A stretch of DNA of 31,807 bases from GWA2-49-15 sp964359085 (GTDB lineage Bacteria; Bdellovibrionota; Bacteriovoracia; Bacteriovoracales; Bacteriovoracaceae): contig CAYHRT010000012.1 in the NCBI GenBank assembly GCA_964359085.1, forward strand, positions 1 through 31,807. The letters are read 5' to 3'. The notes below the pieces were generated by a model that saw only the letters and a list, made by a program, of their open reading frames with translations, did not search any database and was not told where the DNA came from. Below, piece by piece: positions 24,266 to 31,807 of the stretch. The stretch's first letter is position 1, and each line of letters starts with the position of its first letter. The translations under genes were made by a program, and so were the position numbers.

Positions 24266-27003
24266 TGCGAATCTGTCCCAACTGCCTAAAAGAAACCGAT
24301 CAGGAAATTTGTCCGCATGATGGCTTTCAAACCTCGGAACGAAAAAACTTTAAGATTAGAGTTGCGGACCCCCTCATCGGGCAAGTCTTTGTCAATCGCT
24401 ATCAAATTGAGAAGCTGATTGGTGAAGGCGGGATGGGAAAGGTCTATCTGGCAAAGCAGATCTCTGTCGATCGCGATGTCGCCATTAAGATCTTATTGTC
24501 GGATAACCCCAATAGTGAAAATGACATAATTCGTTTCCAGCGCGAAGCCATGACTGTTGGGAAGTTGCAACATCCCAACACTGTTAAACTTTACGATTAT
24601 GGAGAAACCGAATCGGGTGGACTTTTCATGGTCATGGAATATATTCAAGGAAAAACGATCAGAGAACATATAAAGTTAGGCCGCAAGTTTACTGTCGATG
24701 AAGTTTCCACCATCACAAAGCAAATTCTCAAATCACTCCGTGAAGCACACGAGCATGGCATTGTTCATCGGGATTTAAAATCCAGCAATATCATGCTCAC
24801 CGAAAATTTTGGTGAAAAAGATTTTGTAAAGGTGCTCGACTTTGGTATTGCCAAAAATATTTTCCCAAGGAAAGAAGACTCCAGCTTAACCGCGACCGGT
24901 TTTGTAGTCGGAACTCCTACTTACATGTCACCAGAACAAATATTGGGCCTACAGGTTGATGCCAGATCTGATCTCTATTCTCTAGGTCTCATCATGTATG
25001 AAATGCTTACTCATAGAAAACCTCCCAAAGCGAAAAATCGTGCTGAGTTGATCGATACCAGGCCAGATCATGATTTTCTGCGCTTTGATCATCTGCCGCA
25101 AACGGAAAAGGCCAAGACTTTATATGCCCTTGTTGGCCGATCTCTAGAAAAAATGATCAACAAACGTCCAGAGTCTGCCGGAACTTTTTTAACTATGATT
25201 GAAAAGGTAGATCAAACAGACCCAAATGTGGTCATTCTAGCACCCCAAAAAGAGAATAAATCGCTCCATAAGAAACAACAAAAGAAAAAGATAGCGCTCT
25301 TTCCAATTCTTATCATTATTGCATTGCTTGGTCTTATCTCAATCAAATATCTCCGGCGCTTACCTCAAGCACAAAACGTTGCTAAGGCCGAACTTCCGCT
25401 CATTAAATTGGAAACTCCAGCTCCTGCACCACAAGTTGTCCCAACTCTACCTCCAGCAAATAATAATAGAAACGATAATAACATAGATATATCCGAAGTC
25501 CTGACCTTTCAAACTACCATTAATTTAAGCTTTGCCAAAGATAGGCAAAATCTTTTTCTAAAAACAGAAGGGCCGCGCAATCACACAATTGAAATTGCGC
25601 TATTAAGTTCTGATGGCGATCATCCGGCATTTCAGACAGAAATCGAACTTACCGCCGATATATTAAAAAAAGAGAATATTCCAATTCTGATTCGCGCCAA
25701 GCTTCGTTGTGCTTTTGTGTTGAGCTTGATCCAAAAGACCTCGACCGAGAATAAAGTTTTGGCCAGAGGGATGGTTAATCTTCATCTTCTCGACAATGAG
25801 AAGATTGTCCCAATCGATAGTACAACAACCCTTCTTACAAAGTTTGCACTAAAACAGAACAAATCAGAATACACTTTCCGTTGCATTCTCGAACCATACA
25901 TGGGCATGATAGCAACCCTTAAAAATAAACATGGTAATAATCTTTGGTCAATATCCCAAAGTATCTTAGCAGAAGAGGTCAGTGCTCTCGTCAATTTTTT
26001 TTCCTCGGCCCCAGCTTGTCAACTCGAACCCATGGAACAAAAGGTACCGACGAGATTTATTCCAATAACACTTTCCCTTGCAGTCGGCGGACTTAAGCTT
26101 CCCACCGGCACATCTCTCAAGCTCAGAGTAATGCGAGAGGACAGATTTTATCTGCCTCTCAAGGCCGAGAACTCTCATGCTGCAAATCTTGATTTGACGC
26201 CTGATCTCGATTTTACCATTTCAAATGACGAAAAAATTAAAACCTTGCGCCTGTCCCTTATTCTAGGGGGAGGCCCAGAATATGGTGTTATTGAAATTAC
26301 CCACAACGACTCTCTGATCTTAAGCGGTATAATAAACTTGCGCACGGCCGAAGAAGATGGACCTATTTTAATTAATGCAAAGACGACGCTCATCAACCAA
26401 TCCCTGAATCTTGCTGACTATGATTTTTTCTGCCTCAGACAACATTTAACTGAATTCGATTCACAAACTCATGATGGTTCATCATTAACTCAGCATCTTG
26501 CCCGGATTCAAAAAGAAAAAGTATGTATTACACGCTATCCTCAAAAGCGGCCTGATCCCATTAGATTCGGTGTCTCCTCTAAGATCCTTCCAAAAACAAC
26601 TCTCCTTCAACGTGAGGATTTTTTGTTCATCCCCATCAAAATTGATTCGGACAAACATGAGATTGAATTTAATAATCATCTTGGCCCCCATTGGGCCCGA
26701 CTTATCGTACCAGAAAATCCCCAAGCACCACTGCTTACCATCATAAACCTCCGCAATATCATTGCCAGAACTAAAGGCTTCGGAATTTCACCGCTTGGAA
26801 ATTTAATCCTGAAAAAGATCATGAACAAGGATTCGCTGGCCCAATATGATGTGGAGTGCTTATTCTTTCAGTTTTATGAACTGCAGATGCTTGCCACATC
26901 ACAATTCCAAATATCTCCCGAGAATGACACGGATATTCTTAACTCTGACTGGCAAATGCATTTGGATATGATCAAACATCAGATGCCCTGTAAAAATCAG
27001 TAA
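24265..27003 (+). CDS. Transmembrane Ser/Thr protein kinase with extracytoplasmic repeat sensor
   Basis: Protein of 912 residues in four parts. (1) N-terminal zinc-ribbon-like CPNC ... CPHDG (4-20). (2) Hanks-type kinase, about 45-315: GEGGMGKV, Lys75 in VAIK, HRDLKSSN (Asp170), DFG (Asp192), GTPTYMSPEQ; all catalytic residues are present. (3) One membrane segment, about 343-360, after a Lys-rich stretch, then a Pro-rich linker. (4) A predicted periplasmic region of three repeats (416-585, 598-754, 765-909) with Cys pairs 540/585, 723/754 and 865/909, and RED motifs at 624 and 783. The repeats match the lipoprotein encoded two genes upstream. There are no PASTA or other known sensor repeats. 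The likely target is the adjacent FHA activator (inference). Confidence 0.92.
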   Translation: MRICPNCLKETDQEICPHDGFQTSERKNFKIRVADPLIGQVFVNRYQIEKLIGEGGMGKVYLAKQISVDRDVAIKILLSDNPNSENDIIRFQREAMTVGKLQHPNTVKLYDYGETESGGLFMVMEYIQGKTIREHIKLGRKFTVDEVSTITKQILKSLREAHEHGIVHRDLKSSNIMLTENFGEKDFVKVLDFGIAKNIFPRKEDSSLTATGFVVGTPTYMSPEQILGLQVDARSDLYSLGLIMYEMLTHRKPPKAKNRAELIDTRPDHDFLRFDHLPQTEKAKTLYALVGRSLEKMINKRPESAGTFLTMIEKVDQTDPNVVILAPQKENKSLHKKQQKKKIALFPILIIIALLGLISIKYLRRLPQAQNVAKAELPLIKLETPAPAPQVVPTLPPANNNRNDNNIDISEVLTFQTTINLSFAKDRQNLFLKTEGPRNHTIEIALLSSDGDHPAFQTEIELTADILKKENIPILIRAKLRCAFVLSLIQKTSTENKVLARGMVNLHLLDNEKIVPIDSTTTLLTKFALKQNKSEYTFRCILEPYMGMIATLKNKHGNNLWSISQSILAEEVSALVNFFSSAPACQLEPMEQKVPTRFIPITLSLAVGGLKLPTGTSLKLRVMREDRFYLPLKAENSHAANLDLTPDLDFTISNDEKIKTLRLSLILGGGPEYGVIEITHNDSLILSGIINLRTAEEDGPILINAKTTLINQSLNLADYDFFCLRQHLTEFDSQTHDGSSLTQHLARIQKEKVCITRYPQKRPDPIRFGVSSKILPKTTLLQREDFLFIPIKIDSDKHEIEFNNHLGPHWARLIVPENPQAPLLTIINLRNIIARTKGFGISPLGNLILKKIMNKDSLAQYDVECLFFQFYELQMLATSQFQISPENDTDILNSDWQMHLDMIKHQMPCKNQ

Positions 27004-27009
27004 TTTTAT

Positions 27010-28584
27010 CTAAAAGTAAGTCATCCGCATATTCATATCAATACAAGACAAGGTGAGGGCCAGGCCTGAGAGAATGATTGACATAAGGAGCATCGGGAGC
27101 GCCGCTAGTCTTGCTCTCTTCTTATCGGCATATAACCCAGTCACAACTCTATGGGTAAGAATAATGGAAAGAGCGTGGCCTAGAATAATGATGACAACCT
27201 GGAGTATCCAGAGCGTACTTCCGCCAAGCATCCCTACCCCAATGAAATCTTTAGTGCCAAAATAATCTGCGCCACTTCCCAAAGGATCACTCACAATCGC
27301 AAGGAAGGTAAATCCTTCCATCACTATATGCCCAAGATTGTGTGCAATATGGTAAGCAACGGTGGTAGGTAAAAGGGGAAACGCCAACTGTATGAAGAGT
27401 GCCCGCGATCCATCCCGCTCTTGAAAAGCATCAGGGATTCCGGCGAGTTTTTTCGCCCATGAACTACTGACGCAATAAAGCAGCGCCAATAGTCCGCAAA
27501 AAATGGTGACTCCAAACGTCGCATTGATCATGCGATCATTGGACAAATGTATCGTCAAATAGCGCATAATACTCATCTTGCCTGGTGCAAAGTTTTCCCA
27601 TACTGTTGTCATGCCGAGGCCATGAAAAAGGGTTAAGGCGAGCATGGTAAGCATCATCCAGGCCTCATCTATCCTGCCAACCACCAAATTTCCATTTTCT
27701 CTTTTGGCCTTAATATCACTGCCTGGAAGGCGAAGGTTGAGGCCAACATTTTCGTAGGGACAGCCTTTGATACATTCGGTGCATTGAATGCAATAGGTTG
27801 CATCTTGGACTGATTTGAGCGAAAGTCCGGTTGGGCACGCATAGCTTTTCTTGCTGCCTTTAAAACATTCTTCTGAGGTACAAGAGGCGCACACTTCCGC
27901 TTTTTTGGATCTAATTTCAAGTGGCGCCAAATTGGAATAAAGGCCACTGATTCTACCCACCAAACAGATATATTTGCAGAAAGCTTTTTTGGGAAACAGA
28001 AGGACAAAGATTAATGCTCCAAGCGCCATGGCGATCCCCATATAGGCCGTTACTTTGGGGCTTTTAGTAGCTCCGTAAATGAGTTCGAGCCAGGTAAAGA
28101 TAATAAAAAGAAAGATGGCCGGAAAAAGATTTTTAAAATATTTTGGTAGGTCATAGTTGAGAGAAATTTCTGTCACTTTTCGAAAAAGTGGAAAGCGCAT
28201 GAGAAGATTAGTGAATCCGTCCCATGGACATAAAAAGCAGGCGACTGGCCCAAAAAGCGTCACAGCGATGGCCAGCCATGCCCACCATACTGTCCACACG
28301 AGGGAGGTTGCAAAGTTGACCTGTTCATCTCCAAACAGGCCGGCAAAAATAGTAAAACAAAATAGTGCGAGTGTTGCTAGTTGTGGGATGGCCTGAAATC
28401 CACGCCATTTTATGAAGCGGTAGATCTTTTTATTAGCAATCAAATTGATTTTCTTGGACCAATTTATCTTTCCAACAAATTTGTCGGTAACAAAAAAGGT
28501 CACAGTTAGAACCAGGAGGGCACCCAAGATAAAAAACCACAAGGGGGCCCCATCCATTACATGGGTCATTGATCCCTTCATCAT
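27010..28584 (-). CDS. Membrane polyferredoxin, CcoG/NosR/NapH-like 4Fe-4S protein
   Basis: Integral membrane protein of 524 residues with around ten hydrophobic segments flanking a cytoplasmic iron-sulfur region. Cys motifs: CFLCP (116-120), CKYIC (203-207, followed by Leu instead of the usual Pro), CASC..EEC with Cys250-Pro, and the classic ferredoxin set CIQCTECIKGCP (265-276). Family members move electrons across the membrane, for example CcoG (copper reduction in oxidase assembly), NosR and NapH. A C-terminal half with AYHIAHNLGH and five or so further membrane spans is longer than in those proteins, so the exact role is open. Its ATG overlaps the upstream gene's stop (ATGA) and GGAGGG lies in that gene, showing tight coupling. 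It converges on the kinase gene with 6 bases between. Confidence 0.8.
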   Translation of the reverse strand: MMKGSMTHVMDGAPLWFFILGALLVLTVTFFVTDKFVGKINWSKKINLIANKKIYRFIKWRGFQAIPQLATLALFCFTIFAGLFGDEQVNFATSLVWTVWWAWLAIAVTLFGPVACFLCPWDGFTNLLMRFPLFRKVTEISLNYDLPKYFKNLFPAIFLFIIFTWLELIYGATKSPKVTAYMGIAMALGALIFVLLFPKKAFCKYICLVGRISGLYSNLAPLEIRSKKAEVCASCTSEECFKGSKKSYACPTGLSLKSVQDATYCIQCTECIKGCPYENVGLNLRLPGSDIKAKRENGNLVVGRIDEAWMMLTMLALTLFHGLGMTTVWENFAPGKMSIMRYLTIHLSNDRMINATFGVTIFCGLLALLYCVSSSWAKKLAGIPDAFQERDGSRALFIQLAFPLLPTTVAYHIAHNLGHIVMEGFTFLAIVSDPLGSGADYFGTKDFIGVGMLGGSTLWILQVVIIILGHALSIILTHRVVTGLYADKKRARLAALPMLLMSIILSGLALTLSCIDMNMRMTYF

Positions 28585-29111
28585 ATCGCTACCCTCCGTT
28601 TAACAAATGTAATGAGCAGGCCGATTAAAAGAATAATGATGCCTATGATATATAAATGCATTGGATTTTTTGTGGATGCTTTTAAAGCAACTTCAAATGG
28701 TAATGTTATTGCTTGGATCTCCCCCTCAAGATTTACAGTGACCTTGAGCTGGTGTTGGCCGCTGTCGGTAAACTCTCTACTCATTTCGTATATTGAATTC
28801 TTAGATGGATGTGTGAAGGATGTTTCCTGTTCATCTATGCTAATTTTCAAATCACCATCATAAGATGAATCTTTTTTTAAATCGTAAAGGTAGATATAAA
28901 AATCTTGTTGATTCTTGTTATCTTTTTCTTTGGATGGATACATGGACATTCCCATTTCAAAGCGTCCCTGGACAATGATCCATGGGATTGCGGGCGTTTC
29001 TGGACGATTGACATAGTGAAGAAGGACAACGTGATCAGCATGGGAACTGATCGAAAAGAGAAAAACCAAAAGCTGAACCATTCTCAGTATTGTTTTTTTA
29101 ATTCTTCCCAT
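28581..29111 (-). CDS. Periplasmic membrane-anchored partner of the polyferredoxin
   Basis: Protein of 176 residues that I do not recognise at family level. It has a signal peptide (about 1-25, cleavage near SHA^D), a beta-rich periplasmic domain and one C-terminal membrane anchor (151-171, then KRR). The fold pattern (SGQHQLKVTVNLEGE) recalls the Ig-like FixH/YtkA type, and Met-rich FEMGMSMYP (near 51-59) could bind copper; both are inference. GGGGGAGA precedes ATG 29111. The stop overlaps the start of the polyferredoxin gene (ATGA), so the two are probably made in equal amounts and form one complex. Confidence 0.75.
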   Translation of the reverse strand: MGRIKKTILRMVQLLVFLFSISSHADHVVLLHYVNRPETPAIPWIIVQGRFEMGMSMYPSKEKDNKNQQDFYIYLYDLKKDSSYDGDLKISIDEQETSFTHPSKNSIYEMSREFTDSGQHQLKVTVNLEGEIQAITLPFEVALKASTKNPMHLYIIGIIILLIGLLITFVKRRVAI

Positions 29112-29128
29112 ATCTCCCCCATTATAAA

Positions 29129-29146
29129 GGGGCCCCGAAGGGCCCC
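29129..29146 (-). terminator. GC-rich hairpin with TTCG loop between two minus-strand genes
   Basis: On the minus strand GGGGCCC pairs with GGGCCCC around a TTCG loop, followed by CTTTATAAT. It lies just after the lipoprotein stop (29158) and before the next gene (start 29111). The T-tract is short, so it may only reduce read-through or protect the mRNA end. Confidence 0.65.
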
Positions 29147-29157
29147 ATGTGCGTATC

Positions 29158-29976
29158 TTAATCCAGAATTACCGGCGTCAACTCACATTTAGACGGTAGA
29201 TCATCAATTCCAGATTGATAAAAATCTTGAAGACCCTGATCCTCTAGGAAAATCTTGTCATTAATCGTTATAAGCGCATCTTCCAAATTGCTATCAGATC
29301 CATTTTGAGACTGATAATTCTGATAGACCAGCGCTACTTTATCGCGGAACTCCCGATAGGGATTCATAAGACAACCAAGATCATATTTCTCGAAGTGCTG
29401 TGCTTTAAAATAGAGCCGATAAACAAAAGTACCCGAAGCATTGATTTTAATCGGTGCCGGTTGATTTAGATCGGCCAAGATTTCACTGACTATAATTGGA
29501 ATCCCTTCCTGACCTTCCTGCATCAACCGCAGTCTTACGATTGGCATCTCAGGGGCCTCAAAAATGTCGACATGAATTTCTTTTCCAACTTCTTGTGCCA
29601 TCATCGGAATTGCTTTAAAAAATTCATGACACTTGATTACAAGTCTATCCGGATCATCAAGCACATCTTTCTCCTCACAAACCTCTGGCAACTTCTTCGG
29701 TCGATTGACAAAGAGTCGTCGCCCATCAGCGGCGATAAACTCTAAAAAATACTTTTCTGTTTCATCTAACCCGACAATACCTGGCCTTACTACAACAGAA
29801 CGAATGGGAAGTTTTTCTGTCGTTTCTTCTTTCATTTCATTGGATTCTTCAACTCCCTCCTTAATCGGCTTTTCTCCGTCCTCACCTTTGATGGTGACCT
29901 CGCAACCCATCAAGTTGATCATGGCCACCAGTGAGAGCATTCTAAAAAAATCATTTCTCCCTTTTACCTTCTCCAT
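29158..29976 (-). CDS. Lipoprotein with one unit of the paired-cysteine repeat
   Basis: Unrecognised protein of 272 residues. The signal MEKVKGRNDFFRMLSL... ends in lipobox LMG|C (Cys25). A charged Glu/Lys linker (28-56) follows, then a region with Cys100 and Cys116, then a unit at about 130-264 with YDLGCLMNPYREF (Cys202) and the terminal Cys264. This block resembles FRCVIEPYHRLLEF of the three-unit lipoprotein and FRCILEPYMGM of the kinase encoded nearby. The start is ATG 29976, with AAAGGAG 8 bases upstream; an in-frame GTG at 30030 is rejected because it would bury the signal peptide. The function is unknown, probably envelope-located and linked to the kinase family of proteins. Confidence 0.78.
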   Translation of the reverse strand: MEKVKGRNDFFRMLSLVAMINLMGCEVTIKGEDGEKPIKEGVEESNEMKEETTEKLPIRSVVVRPGIVGLDETEKYFLEFIAADGRRLFVNRPKKLPEVCEEKDVLDDPDRLVIKCHEFFKAIPMMAQEVGKEIHVDIFEAPEMPIVRLRLMQEGQEGIPIIVSEILADLNQPAPIKINASGTFVYRLYFKAQHFEKYDLGCLMNPYREFRDKVALVYQNYQSQNGSDSNLEDALITINDKIFLEDQGLQDFYQSGIDDLPSKCELTPVILD

Positions 29977-29984
29977 TGTTTCTT

Positions 29985-29991
29985 CTCCTTT
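29985..29991 (-). promoter_or_regulatory. Ribosome binding site fixing the one-unit lipoprotein start
   Basis: AAAGGAG on the minus strand, 8 bases before ATG 29976. It supports this start over GTG 30030. Confidence 0.75.
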
Positions 29992-29994
29992 CGT

Positions 29995-30038
29995 AAACGT
30001 ACTGAAGTTAACCTGATTACCCTTATTCACAAACGTAC
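29995..30038. repeat. Direct repeat AAACGTAC upstream of the lipoprotein gene
   Basis: AAACGTAC occurs at 29995-30002 and 30031-30038, 36 bases apart on the same strand, just upstream of the lipoprotein ribosome site. It could be a pair of regulator half-sites; nothing else supports this. Confidence 0.35.
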
Positions 30039-30170
30039 CGCCCGGTTACTCAAGTTTGATCAGTTATAAAGCAGGCCAGGTGCCATGCCATGCGCAGATG
30101 TAACTGGCTAATATTACAGGCTCCATGCCTTTAATGCTGCATTTGTATGTCTTGAAACAAAGACACAAAT

Positions 30171-30199
30171 TAGAGGCCCAGGGATAACCTGGGCCTCTA
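30171..30199 (-). terminator. Rho-independent-type terminator after the Asp-box propeller gene
   Basis: A 12-bp perfect stem (TAGAGGCCCAGG with CCTGGGCCTCTA) and a 5-base loop lie 26 bases beyond the stop of the minus-strand gene at 30225. On that strand the stem is followed by a T-rich stretch (ATTTGTGTCTTTG). The remaining intergenic sequence, 30039-30170, shows no gene. Confidence 0.75.
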
Positions 30200-30224
30200 G
30201 GTAATCGCTTGTAAATGGGTGCCG

Positions 30225-31807
30225 CTATTCCTTCAATCCGAAATTGTATTGATAGGTTTGTAACACATTATCAGATGTCACTTGGGTGCTTAACATCATT
30301 TCCATAAACTCATAAAGCGGTATCACTTCTGCCGTCGCGTAGGTTGTTGATGCATTTTGTAAATCTGTGGATGTTAGACGATTTTTGAAGATACTTCTGC
30401 CACAAGTTGCTGACAGCAAGTATTTTCCATCTGGACTCATGATTAAGCGATAAGGATACACATGAGCGAGAGTCGGCATAAGCCCCTCGTTAGCATATCG
30501 CCAATTTTTTCCGCCATCTTCAGTCACAACTACACCAGGGTCGTGAAGTGCCACAAAAATTCTCTTAGGATTGATGGGATCAAGAGCAATGGCATCCACT
30601 CCGCCTCCAAAACCGATCATAAAATAATCTTTGTATTGCAAAGTCGTTGGGACCGTTTTGGGATTGTTATCGCTCTTGAGCACAGGTATCCAGGTAGTGC
30701 CTTGATCGTAAGTGACATAGAAAGTATTTTCGACGCCATTAAGAATCTTGGCGTAGTGTGAGGAAACTCCCGCGTAGATAATCTTATCACTAGTGGGATG
30801 CAAGGCGATTGTCCAAACCATTTTTCCTTTTGACACTCCATTATCCAACGTATCGTTTATTCCTTGAGTAGAACTTCCATTAATGGCATTGAAGCTTTTT
30901 CCCATATCGGTACTCAAATAAACTCCTCCTCCTTGCGTTGAGGCCACAATCATGTTGCTGTTTATAGGCGATACCTTAATATCGGTAACCATGCGATTGG
31001 GAACGCTTAAGATCTTAGCAAAAGATTTTCCACCATTGTCTGAAACCCACAAACCGGTCGACCAACATTTTTTGCCAATATCGGTCCTCGTATAAGTTCC
31101 GTGTTCTTTGGACCAAGTAACATGAATTGCTTTGGTAGGCCCTTCGTCACATCGCCCTTGTGGCCCAGCAGCGGCACCCACAAAAATCAAATCACTATTT
31201 TTTGGATGGACGAGAATAGAGCCGATTGGGTATGTAATGTCACTTACATTCAAGGGAGGATCCCAACTCACTCCTCCATCCGATGAACGATAAAGATACC
31301 AGGTGTTAGCGTCCCAATCTCCTCCACCGGCATAGACAACATCATCATTCTGCGGATCAACCGCCACGATATGGAACATGCCTGTCAGGGAAGTTGGAGA
31401 CCAAGATTCTCCGCCGTCAACGGAACGAAAAACTCCATTATCCGATGCTGAGTACACTCTTTGAGGATCGTTTTTGGCAATACTGATGGCCCGAATAGGA
31501 TGGATCTTGAGTCCCTTATTACTGGGAGTAAAGGTCTTACCACCATCGTAAGAATACATCATCCCAACAGTTCCTTCATTAGCATACACTCGCTTTGCAT
31601 CGCCAGGTGCCACGGCGGCCGAGATAATTCCGATGACAGCAGAATGCTGTGTCCACTGATCTCTTCCATAATTCTCCGAGACTAAAATTCCACGATGGCC
31701 ATAAACAGCAACCTTTGCTGGAGCATTGGTTTGAGGAAAAAACAAAATTCCTCGCAACCAATTGCCCAAAAGTCCCGTCCCAAGCTGCCAACTCGTCATC
31801 TGCTTAT
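30225..31807 (-). CDS. Asp-box (BNR/sortilin-like) beta-propeller protein, 5' end outside window
   Basis: At least 524 residues from ATG 31799, but the frame is still open to the window edge and no signal peptide or ribosome site is seen, so the start is probably outside. Seven Asp-box motifs of the form S-x-D-x-G-x-[ST]-[FW] are visible: YDGGKTF, VDGGESW, SDGGVSW, SDNGGKSF, TDMGKSF, YDQGTTW and EDGGKNW. Between them run VYA/VYAGG strands typical of propeller blades. Related propellers occur in sialidases, xyloglucanases, Ycf48-like assembly factors and sortilin-type proteins. No catalytic residues of a glycosidase can be named, so binding or hydrolysis both remain possible. Probably exported. 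Confidence 0.78.
   Translation of the reverse strand, partial: KQMTSWQLGTGLLGNWLRGILFFPQTNAPAKVAVYGHRGILVSENYGRDQWTQHSAVIGIISAAVAPGDAKRVYANEGTVGMMYSYDGGKTFTPSNKGLKIHPIRAISIAKNDPQRVYSASDNGVFRSVDGGESWSPTSLTGMFHIVAVDPQNDDVVYAGGGDWDANTWYLYRSSDGGVSWDPPLNVSDITYPIGSILVHPKNSDLIFVGAAAGPQGRCDEGPTKAIHVTWSKEHGTYTRTDIGKKCWSTGLWVSDNGGKSFAKILSVPNRMVTDIKVSPINSNMIVASTQGGGVYLSTDMGKSFNAINGSSTQGINDTLDNGVSKGKMVWTIALHPTSDKIIYAGVSSHYAKILNGVENTFYVTYDQGTTWIPVLKSDNNPKTVPTTLQYKDYFMIGFGGGVDAIALDPINPKRIFVALHDPGVVVTEDGGKNWRYANEGLMPTLAHVYPYRLIMSPDGKYLLSATCGRSIFKNRLTSTDLQNASTTYATAEVIPLYEFMEMMLSTQVTSDNVLQTYQYNFGLKE

Noticed and set aside
29977..30030. GTG start for the one-unit lipoprotein at 30030
   Set aside because: It would place 18 extra residues before a normal lipoprotein signal, and AAAGGAG fits ATG 29976.
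30039..30170. Possible small RNA or gene in the intergenic space near the propeller gene
   Set aside because: Only weak short inverted repeats are seen, with no promoter or coding frame to support a call.

Overview
The window comes from a Gram-negative bacterium. It encodes an outer-membrane efflux channel with its periplasmic adaptor and RND pump, several lipoproteins and periplasmic proteins, and heme made by the C5 (glutamate) route. By eye the composition is mid-40s % GC. A zinc-ribbon Ser/Thr kinase sits beside an FHA/sigma-54 activator, a combination typical of Myxococcota and Bdellovibrionota. The moderate GC makes a Bdellovibrionota-like organism my best guess; this is inference, not proof. 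No tRNA, rRNA, CRISPR array, prophage or transposase gene was seen.

Left part (1-10300): a tightly packed plus-strand heme block holds hemL (5' end outside the window), a histidine kinase and OmpR-type regulator, hemE and hemN. It converges with a 50-base overlap on a minus-strand fabI-adenosine deaminase pair. Then come a ChaN-like periplasmic protein, a class II aldolase-fold protein and DNA polymerase X with a PHP domain. A 125-bp inverted-repeat element separates polX from a convergent CBS-pair protein.

Middle (11128-21176): dps, an outer-membrane factor, a CusB-like adaptor, a CusA-like RND pump and a Ca2+-type (P2A) P-type ATPase lie 3 bases apart or overlap, so they look like one metal and oxidative-stress operon. 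The RND pump keeps the transmembrane Asp of CusA but appears to lack two other relay residues. A GC-richer phosphofructokinase gene converges on the ATPase.

Right part (21225-31807): a second, smaller inverted-repeat element precedes a lipoprotein, an FHA/sigma-54 activator and a transmembrane Ser/Thr kinase. The lipoprotein and the predicted outer part of the kinase are built from the same unrecognised repeat, with conserved RED...P and FxC...PY motifs and a second Cys 31-51 residues on. A one-unit relative is encoded by another lipoprotein gene at 29158-29976. I regard this kinase/lipoprotein/FHA-activator set as the best candidate for an undescribed envelope-to-sigma-54 signalling system. 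The minus strand also carries a CcoG/NosR-like polyferredoxin translationally coupled to a Met-containing membrane-anchored partner, and a 5'-truncated Asp-box beta-propeller gene at the right edge.
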